Assembly: GCA_016709155.1 (NCBI GenBank)
Contig: JADJEI010000013.1
Location: 558,001 to 622,000 of the forward strand
Direction of reading: 5' to 3'
Origin: Ignavibacteriales bacterium
Lineage (GTDB): Bacteria; Bacteroidota; Ignavibacteria; Ignavibacteriales; Ignavibacteriaceae
Length of the DNA stretch: 64,000 bases
Part shown: piece after piece, positions 57,687 to 64,000 of the stretch
How the letters are laid out: each line of letters opens with the position of its first letter
How positions within the stretch are numbered: the first letter of the stretch is position 1
Notes under the pieces: generated by a model
Databases searched by the model: none
What the model saw: the letters and a program-made list of their open reading frames with translations, nothing else
Told to the model about the DNA's origin: nothing
Program-made: the position numbers and the translations under genes

Positions 57687-59180
57687 TCATTCCCTTCCGT
57701 GACAATCAGTGCACAACCAATCTTTCAAAGAACTGCCAAGATCAATTGGGTGGTTAAATTGCAAACCTGTAACGGAGGTCTGTACAAATCCATTTTCATC
57801 TTCGGAGGAGAGAATTGTATGGCAGGCGTTACAATCTTTAGAAATTATTTTCCCATCTTCACTTACATGTTTTCCATCATGGCAGCGGAAGCAGCCATTA
57901 TCCCAAACATGACCGATATTATTTGCAAATTTTTTCCAATTTGTATTCATACTGGGGAAATAATTTCTAGAATAAATTTTTTGAATTTCTAAAATACTGC
58001 TTTTTATCGACGATGCTTTTGATTTATAGATTTCAGGATAATTATGGGAATAAAAATCGTTAATAAAAATTTTAATGCTGTCAAGTCCGACTTCCTTAGT
58101 TGAATATGGCTTTTCAAGAGCCTGAACTCCAACACTTTTTATGTAGGGGAGTGAGTCATCTATTCGTCCAAGCGACATAAATAAATTCATCATTTTATCC
58201 GGCTGATTATAAATATGTGAAGGGCGATTGTGGCAATCAATGCAGTCCATCACTCTGAAAGATTCCGGGCTTAGCCGCTTCTCATTAAGCTTTACTTCTG
58301 TACTTCTATAAATTATTTCCTTCCCGGTCTTTTTCGATTTCATTTTTACCCACGGAATGATCTGTCGTTCTCGGTCAACTGCATAATAAGTTACTTCGTT
58401 CTCAATATTCATGTGCCAATGAATTCCCCGGGCATTACCTAATTCAATATTGCCGCCGCCGATTTTTAAAAGCATCGTCAACTTGGACTTCGAGTTATCT
58501 TTATCGCTAAGGTAATATGAATAGTCAACTTTTTTTTCAGAAAAAAAATGTTTTGGTGAATGGCATTGCTCACAAGTTCCCTGTGCAGGTCGTAAACTTT
58601 CAACAGGGGTGGGAATAGGTTTCGAGTATTTATTAAATAAAACCGAGTACACCTGATAAGAACCTGTAATCTTCGATTTTACAAACCAATCTGCACCGGA
58701 GCCAATGTGGCACTGTACGCAGCCCACACGGTTATGCGGGGAATTAAGGTATGCCGTGTATTCAGGTTCCATTACTTTGTGACAAACGGTGCCGCAAAAT
58801 TCATCTGTCTCAGCATACTCGTAGGCTTTAAAACTTCCGAAGGCAGAAAAAAACAAAAGCAAAATTGATCCAAAGGTGAAGATAAAAAATGTAAGTCTGT
58901 GTCTTGGATTGTTAAAATCAAGTATGGGAAGTTCTCTTTGCGGATTACCTTTCTTTATTCTTTTCTTTTCTTTTAATACTCCAAATGCTACCAGAAGCAA
59001 ACCGAGTATGAGAAAGGAGGGGAGAATCATAAAAGTGATTATTACCAGATACGGATTCTCGGTAGTTCCGAATAATTCGAGGACTATCAAAAAAATTATT
59101 AATCCAAAACTTAGCAGTGATAGAACTGACCCGCCGATTGTAATTGGATTATAAAATGATGCTGGAAATTTATCTTTCAA
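57687..59180 (-). CDS. Seven-haem NapC/NirT-like membrane cytochrome c
   Basis: 497 residues. Two N-terminal hydrophobic helices (about 14-35 and 45-70) and a third before the haem domain (LTFFIFTFGSILLLFFSAFG). Seven CxxCH sites: CGTVCH, CVQCH, CEQCH, CIDCH, CFRCH, CNACH and CTDCH. The EFCGTVCHKVMEPEYTAYLN segment, with SPHNRVGCVQCHIGSGADWF after it, matches the NapC/NrfH quinol-oxidising cytochromes, which take electrons from menaquinol and pass them to periplasmic partners. It is encoded about 40 bases after the larger 13-haem cytochrome, so the two probably act in one electron-transfer chain fed by the menaquinone made here. Confidence 0.88.
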   Translation of the reverse strand: MKDKFPASFYNPITIGGSVLSLLSFGLIIFLIVLELFGTTENPYLVIITFMILPSFLILGLLLVAFGVLKEKKRIKKGNPQRELPILDFNNPRHRLTFFIFTFGSILLLFFSAFGSFKAYEYAETDEFCGTVCHKVMEPEYTAYLNSPHNRVGCVQCHIGSGADWFVKSKITGSYQVYSVLFNKYSKPIPTPVESLRPAQGTCEQCHSPKHFFSEKKVDYSYYLSDKDNSKSKLTMLLKIGGGNIELGNARGIHWHMNIENEVTYYAVDRERQIIPWVKMKSKKTGKEIIYRSTEVKLNEKRLSPESFRVMDCIDCHNRPSHIYNQPDKMMNLFMSLGRIDDSLPYIKSVGVQALEKPYSTKEVGLDSIKIFINDFYSHNYPEIYKSKASSIKSSILEIQKIYSRNYFPSMNTNWKKFANNIGHVWDNGCFRCHDGKHVSEDGKIISKDCNACHTILSSEDENGFVQTSVTGLQFNHPIDLGSSLKDWLCTDCHGRE

Positions 59181-59221
59181 AATTGATCTATGTTATAAAT
59201 TTATTATCAAATGAGAGAATT

Positions 59222-61380
59222 TCATGTAATATTTTCTGAATCAGTTTTTTGATTCTCAATTAGTTTCTGTTTTTTTATCCGCTCAAGCTCCAATGCATGT
59301 TCTTCAGCCATTTCTTCTTCTGTTATTGTTCCTTTGAACCAAGCCAGGCTAATTGGGTAAACATCAGGATTAAAAATTACAAAATAAAAATGCCACACAA
59401 CTATCGCTAAAAATGCCAGCCATGCTTCATAGTAATGAATAGTTCTTGCAACATCGTAACCAAGTTTTGTAAATATTCCGATGAATGTATTATCAAACCA
59501 CATAATAAAACCGGTTGCTGACATAACAATTGTTCCCCAAATCAAAGCCCAGTATTCTGCTTTTTCAACATAACTGAATCTATCAAGTTTAGGTTTGGTA
59601 TTCGAAAAGCCAAGATTGTATTTTGCAACAGCAAGTGCATCTTTAAAATCCTGATATTTAGGAAGCATATCTTTGAATAACTGTCTTCCTCTAATTGTGA
59701 AAGCTAGATATAAAATATGATAAATACTGATTGATGTCATAGCAACTGCGGCGATTCGATGAAAAATACTTCTGTAAATAAAAGCATCCTCGCTTAAGTC
59801 TCTGATATGCGAAACCCACCAGCTATCTGGAAATCTTAGCATGAATCCAGTAACAACAAGCATTATAAAACTGACTGCCATCGTAATGTGCTGAATTCTT
59901 TCATTAAGAGTCATACGCAGATATAGCGCATGACCATGATGTTCTTCCGCAATTTTTCCGCGCTGCTTCAATTTTTTAATTTTAGTTTTTTTGAACAGGT
60001 CAATAAGATTATGGAGAAACATTCCGCCAATCACAACAATTATCATTGTAATGTAGGCGGTGGCAATCCAGTAAAGAAGCGGTTCTTCCTTTTCTGCAAT
60101 GCTCACATGAATTTTCCCTTCGGTGAAGTTTTTATTAGCCCCCGGATGACATTTGCCGCAGGTTTTTACAAGGTTTGCCTTATAGACTGTTGAAGCAGGA
60201 TCATCGGCAGACTTTATGTTATGTGCACCGTGACAACTTCCGCAATTAGCTACCTGAACTGATCCCCCCTTTAATGCTAATCCATGATAACTATCTATAA
60301 AAGTTTGAAACTTATTACCCGATAGTTCGTACTTTTTAGAAAGCCTAACCGAGTTGTGACACGGTGAACAAACCTGAAGAGAAACATTTTTATAAGATAC
60401 AGGAGAATTCGGGGAATCGGTTTGAAGAATGTTATGCTCACCATGACAATTGGTACAAACAGGCGCATCATTATTTCCTTTGGCTACTGAAATTCCATGT
60501 ACACTTTCTTTATACTCATTAAAAATATCTTCATGACATTTCGAACAGGTCAGCGGTATATTCGACTTAAAAACACTTGAGTTGGAATTATTCCCGCGTA
60601 AAATTCCATGTGCAGTATGGCAGTCAACACAACCGGCAGCTTTTTCATTTCCATTTTGAATTGCCTTACCATGAACACTATGGTCATAAGCATTTAGAAA
60701 TCCTGCTGACGGTGCCGTGCGGGCTAAAATTGCCGGGTCATTTAAATGACAGGATAAGCAAAGTTTTTCTTGTCTTAATTTTAATTCTGCTAAATTTTTT
60801 CCGGATGAGATTTTGCCTATATTGCTTTTATGACACGTCAAGCAATTGGGAGCACCTTTTATATTGTTGCTAAAAGCTAAACTATGCTGTGATGTTTGAT
60901 AGATCTCTTTTACATCCTTGTGGCAGTTTCCACAAGATTGTGTTAGGTTTGAAGCACTCCATTTTGAGCCTTTGACTTTCGGCGAAACGACATTGTGTGT
61001 ACCATGACAGTTTTTGCATGAGGTATCTCCTGAAAAATCAGTCCCCTTTGCCTTCAACATTTGTGGGTGGAATGAATGTTTTACAGGTGCATCTTTATGA
61101 CAGAGTAAGCAATTTATCGGTGTAATATTTTCTTTGTGTGGGAGATCATCAGGATTAAATTCTAAATGACAGGATACGCAATTCAATTTGACGTGAGGAG
61201 ATTTTGCCAGTATTGTTTCGTCAACAAAGAGTGAAACTTCTTTCCCGTTTCTCTCTGTTGTCATTTCCTGATCACTATGGCACATCAGGCAGTCGTCGTT
61301 TGATTGTGCAACAGTTAAAATTGGAATAAAGATCAGTAACGAAAAAGAAGAACTTGAATTTTACTCTTTATCAATTTCAT
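59222..61380 (-). CDS. 13-haem cytochrome c fused to cytochrome b561-like domain, one frameshift
   Basis: ATG 61380 starts MKLIKSKIQVLLF. One missing T near 61345 breaks the signal peptide; repaired it continues SLLIFIPILTVAQSNDDCLM. About 718 residues. The periplasmic half (to about 415) has 13 CxxCH sites, from CLMCH to CGKCH, many with distal His in SxH or HGxH strings. After ENxEE-like EPLLYWIATAYITMIIVVIG come about five helices with His residues (IQHITMAVSFIML, FHRIAAVAMTSISIYHI, VVWHFYFVIF), a b-type cytochrome module. Such c/b fusions link the menaquinone pool to multihaem carriers, as in CbcL-like proteins of metal reducers. It lies upstream of the NapC-like gene. Confidence 0.88.
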
Positions 61381-61471
61381 CATTATTAACTCTTTTTCTT
61401 TGTGTTGAAGCTATTAAATTTTTTACGCACTGGCAAGGAAATTTTTAATTATTTCAAAAGCAAAATATTAT

Positions 61472-61591
61472 TTAAATCCTTTTTCTTGTGGAGACATATT
61501 CGCTCGTTTGCTTTTCGGATCATAAGAATGCAAAACCGTAAAGAGCTACAATTGATAGAATAAATGCCAGATAGATCATTATATTTTTCAT
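61472..61591 (-). CDS. Tiny membrane peptide (23 codons, or 39 if an internal TGA is read)
   Basis: ATG 61591 with a strong purine-rich ribosome site (GAGAAGAAGAA) opens MKNIMIYLAFILSIVALYGF and ends at TGA 61520-61522. The same frame then continues SEKQTSEYVSTRKRI to TAA 61472. A single transmembrane helix followed by a short polar tail is the layout of small subunits of respiratory complexes or CcmD. The TGA may be a TGG (Trp) error. Upstream of the cytochrome genes on the same strand, so it could belong with them. No homology is claimed. Confidence 0.4.
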
Positions 61592-61779
61592 TTCTTCTTC
61601 TCGTTGATTCTTCAATTTAATATTATTTGCCGTTTGTAATTTCAAATGTAATACCAAACAAAATGATTAAAATGACCTCTAATCAACATTGTATATGATA
61701 TCTTTCTCAATGCTAAGAAATTTGGTACAAAATTTTCTAAGGACTTAGAAAATAAACTATTTAACGATGATGGATAAAA
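61592..61779. other. Intergenic stretch, nothing recognised
   Basis: With the flanks of the tiny ORF, about 400 bases separate the fused cytochrome from the receiver-domain gene. No RNA gene, terminator or clear promoter box seen beyond the small reading frame. Confidence 0.4.
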
Positions 61780-62151
61780 TTATTGTTCAGGAATAGATTC
61801 GACAATAGAATTCAACCTATTTGCGACCTCGTTCAAATCGTATGGTTTATAAAATACTGCGCTAATTATGTTTTTAAGATTACTCTCGGATTCTTTTAAC
61901 CCGGGATTAAAAACATAGGTCATAATAATGGGTAAGGCAGGGTTATTTTTTTTAATGTGCTGAATGATGTTCTGAACTTTTTTATTTGGCTCAGCATCTA
62001 TTATCAAGGCTTCAAATTTACATGAGTCAGCGATTTTGGAAATTTTGTCGAGGTTTGTGCTGGTGGTTACTCTAAATTTATCTTCTAAAAGCATTAGAAA
62101 GCTGTAGCAAAGTGAAAAATCAACGCTGTGAAATAATATGTTTTTCATCAA
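61780..62151 (-). CDS. Stand-alone receiver-domain protein
   Basis: 123 residues with a CheY-like outline: EALIIDAEPNKKV supplies the phospho-acceptor Asp position, LPIIMTYVF the beta-4 Thr/Ser position, and AVFYKPYDLNEV the conserved Lys-Pro. The acidic pair at the N-terminus, normally DD or ED, is missing (ILFHSVDFSLCYSFL has only one Asp), so the domain may be degenerate or unphosphorylated. It lies downstream of the NtrC-type regulator and kinase on the same strand, about 190 bases away, and could be a phosphorelay sink or adaptor. Confidence 0.65.
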   Translation of the reverse strand: MMKNILFHSVDFSLCYSFLMLLEDKFRVTTSTNLDKISKIADSCKFEALIIDAEPNKKVQNIIQHIKKNNPALPIIMTYVFNPGLKESESNLKNIISAVFYKPYDLNEVANRLNSIVESIPEQ

Positions 62152-62343
62152 TAAATAAATCGGTTAAAAGTTTAATTAACCAGTTTAACATATTATGTGC
62201 CAGCAGCAGAATAGATAGCAAAAATTGGTAAATGGCGATTTTATTTAGAAAAAAAGGGATCTGATCAGGGGCAGGCTGAACTTAAATTAAGCTTTTCTCT
62301 TTAATGAAAAAGAAATGACAAAAAATTATAACAAGTGAGAAAA

Positions 62344-63710
62344 TTACTTCAGCGTCTCTTTAATATTTAACTCCTTCATTTTTCGGTAAAGTGTAGAAAG
62401 TCCAAGCTGAAGAAATTCTGCTGTTTTATCTTTATTGAAATTGAATTTTTGCAATGCATCTAGAATTATTCCTTTCTCGTAAATCTGGACAGATTCAACC
62501 AATGATTTTGAAGCTAAACCGTCATCCGTTGCCATATTTGATAAATATATTCCGGCGGGTAAATCTTTTTGAGTTATAAAATCTTCTTTGCAAAAATTAC
62601 TGCTCGTTCAATTACATTTTCAAGTTCACGAACCTCACCCTTCCATTCATGCTCAACTAACGATTTCAAAGCTTCGGTATTTATTCCAATGATGCTTTTA
62701 TTCATTTCCTTTCTATATTTATCAAGGAAGTGATTCGCAAGCAGGGGAATGTCTTCCTTCCGTTCTTTTAGTGAAGGCAGATGAATATCAATTACATTAA
62801 GTCTATAGAAAAGATCCTCCCTGAATTTTCCGGAAGTTACCTCATCCTTTAATTCTCTATTAGTCGAGGCAATGAACCGTACGTTTATGGAAATAGCTTG
62901 TGTTGTTCCAACAGGCATATATTCTTTTTCTTGAATAGTTCGCAGCAGTTTAACTTGCAATAAAAGAGGCATATCGCTTATCTCATCAAGAAAAAGAGTC
63001 CTACCATCAGTGGCTTTCACTAAGCCTTCCTTATCTGTAATTGCGCCGGTGAATGCGCCTTTTTTATGTCCGAATAATTCGCTCTCGATTAAGTTTTCGG
63101 AAATAGCACCACAATTGACAGCTATGAACGGTTTGGCTTTACGTCGGCTATTGAAATGTAAAGCTCGCGCAACCAGTTCTTTGCCGGTTCCGCTGTTGCC
63201 TGAAATTAGAACCGTGCTTTCTGAATCTGCAACCGTTTGAATTATGTTAAATATATTTTTCATTGCCTCACTTTTTCCAACAAAATTTTCATAATCATAA
63301 TTGCGCTGAACTTCTTGCCGTAATATTCTATTCTCTACCAAAAGACTTTTTAATTCAAGCAGTTTGCGGACTTTAATTATCAACTCATCAAACTCAACGG
63401 GTTTCAGAATGTAGTCACTTGCACCATTACGCAGCGCAGAAATAGCTGTTTCAAGTGAGCCAAAAGCAGTGATGACCATGATCGCAGTCTGTACATTAAG
63501 TGTTTTCACCTGTTCCATTAATTCAACTCCTTTCATAACCGGCATTTCAAGGTCGGTTATTACGAGGTCGAAACTATTTTCGCGAAATTTATCTAGTGCG
63601 ATTTTCCCATTTGCTGCTTCTTCGACATAAAAGCCTTCTTTTTTCAAGATGTATGAAAGAGATTCTCTAATTATCTCTTCATCATCAACAACTAAAATTC
63701 TATCTGCCAT
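62344..63710 (-). CDS. NtrC-family sigma-54-dependent response regulator, one frameshift
   Basis: About 455 residues. Receiver domain (LVVDDEEIIRESLSYILKKE; phospho-Asp in LVITDLEMPVMKG; Lys in YILKPVEF), AAA+ domain with Walker A SGNSGTGKELVARAL, the sigma-54 contact loop ELFGHKKGAFTGA, Walker B DGRTLFLDEIS and an arginine-finger region FREDLFYRLNVIDIHLPSL, then a Fis-type helix-turn-helix (DKTAEFLQLGLSTLYRKM). One missing A near 62577 splits the C-terminal 85 residues off; repaired it reads IFAKEDFITQKDLPAGIYL. Its partner kinase is encoded upstream (63820-64000, partial). It activates RpoN promoters, targets unknown. Confidence 0.9.
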
Positions 63711-63819
63711 TTTTTATATTTCCTGTTAAACTTACAATCTTACTTTACTTACTTGCTGTTCTATGTATTAGCGAGGGGATCATTTTAGAAAACTTCTTTC
63801 ATTGAATAAAATAATATTT

Positions 63820-64000
63820 TTATGGTTTGATAGGCAAGTTAATAATAAAAGAAGTGCTTGATCCGGGGACGCTCTTAATCTTAATGTCTCCCTGAAAACT
63901 TTTCACAATACCATAACTAACCCAAAGTCCAAGCCCTGTTCCTTTGCCTTGTTTTTTAGTAGTGAAGAATGGTTCAAAAACTTTTGTATAATTTGCTTCG
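63820..64000 (-). CDS. Histidine kinase, C-terminal end only (starts outside window)
   Basis: The last 59 residues of a HATPase_c domain: VFEPFFTTKKQGKGTGLGLW (F box and G2 box) and SYGIVKSFQGDIKIKSVPGS, ending INLPIKP. This is the NtrB/AtoS-like class that pairs with NtrC-type regulators, and the regulator gene begins 109 bases downstream on the same strand. The N-terminal sensor part lies beyond the window. Confidence 0.85.
   Translation of the reverse strand, partial: EANYTKVFEPFFTTKKQGKGTGLGLWVSYGIVKSFQGDIKIKSVPGSSTSFIINLPIKP

Noticed and set aside
62183..62202. Possible sigma-54 promoter (TGGCACATAATATGTT on the minus strand) before the receiver-domain gene
   Set aside because: The -24 GG fits, but the -12 element reads ATGTT instead of TTGCA, lacking the essential GC, so I did not annotate it.
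1..64000. RNA genes, CRISPR arrays, prophage or insertion sequences
   Set aside because: I looked for tRNA-like strings, repeat-spacer arrays and transposase/integrase proteins and saw none; short structured RNAs could still be missed without a covariance search.

Overview
The window is AT-rich and looks like a member of the Ignavibacteria/Chlorobi-Bacteroidetes side of the tree. The support is T9SS C-terminal sorting domains of the NYPNPFNPxT type, a menaquinone gene run, a bacillithiol deacetylase (BshB1), many outer-membrane beta-barrels and lipoproteins, TAnnTTTG-like promoter boxes, and frequent TAATG/ATGA start-stop overlaps. Genus and species cannot be read from the sequence. I recognised no rRNA, tRNA, CRISPR array, insertion sequence or phage.

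Layout. (1) 1-8551, minus strand: a tight gene run with an RimK-like ATP-grasp ligase, a GCS2/YbdK-type carboxylate-amine ligase, a class I glutamine amidotransferase, a second ATP-grasp-like protein, a GH13 glycosidase-family enzyme and a sugar dehydrogenase-like lipoprotein. An OxyR-like regulator carrying both redox cysteines (C199/C208) diverges from it at 8791. (2) 9735-17378: menaquinone biosynthesis (a hotdog thioesterase, then menE, menA, menB, menH, menD, menF); menC is not in the run. (3) 17480-23889, minus: rsgA, an outer-membrane protein with two odd Tyr/Asn/Pro-rich lipoproteins, another barrel, a small membrane protein and a third ATP-grasp gene. (4) 23951-27926, plus: TPR lipoprotein, DUF4292-like lipoprotein and EnvC/M23 factor, translationally coupled. 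(5) 27963-35014, plus: a surface-polysaccharide cluster (flippase, glf, five glycosyltransferases). (6) 35020-44150: a gingipain-like C25/T9SS protein, a barrel and two T9SS-sorted proteins. (7) 44385-52307: bshB1, a REC-histidine kinase, a LolA-like protein, a large BNR/sortilin-like beta-propeller protein and two unknown lipoproteins. (8) 52432-56690: a MacA/MacB-type ABC export system with two permeases. (9) 56733-64000, minus: a patatin, a 7-haem NapC/NrfH-like cytochrome, a 13-haem cytochrome c/cytochrome b fusion, and a regulatory block (REC protein, NtrC-type activator, histidine kinase).

Caveat. Many genes, most densely at 27.9-50.1 kb, are broken by one-base indels in short homopolymers, with the correct protein resuming in another frame. 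The pattern runs through unrelated and presumably important genes (menF, rsgA, bshB1, glycosyltransferases), so uncorrected sequencing error is the likeliest cause. I annotate the full intended gene spans and describe the lesions. Type 'pseudogene' is used only where four or more lesions occur.

Most interesting reading: the amidoligase run at 4404-8551, facing an OxyR-type redox sensor, looks like a biosynthetic pathway for an uncharacterised amide- or gamma-glutamyl-linked metabolite, possibly redox-responsive. A second, smaller curiosity is a T9SS protein (41527-42661) whose surface loops carry several short palindromic or repetitive insertions, all read in frame.
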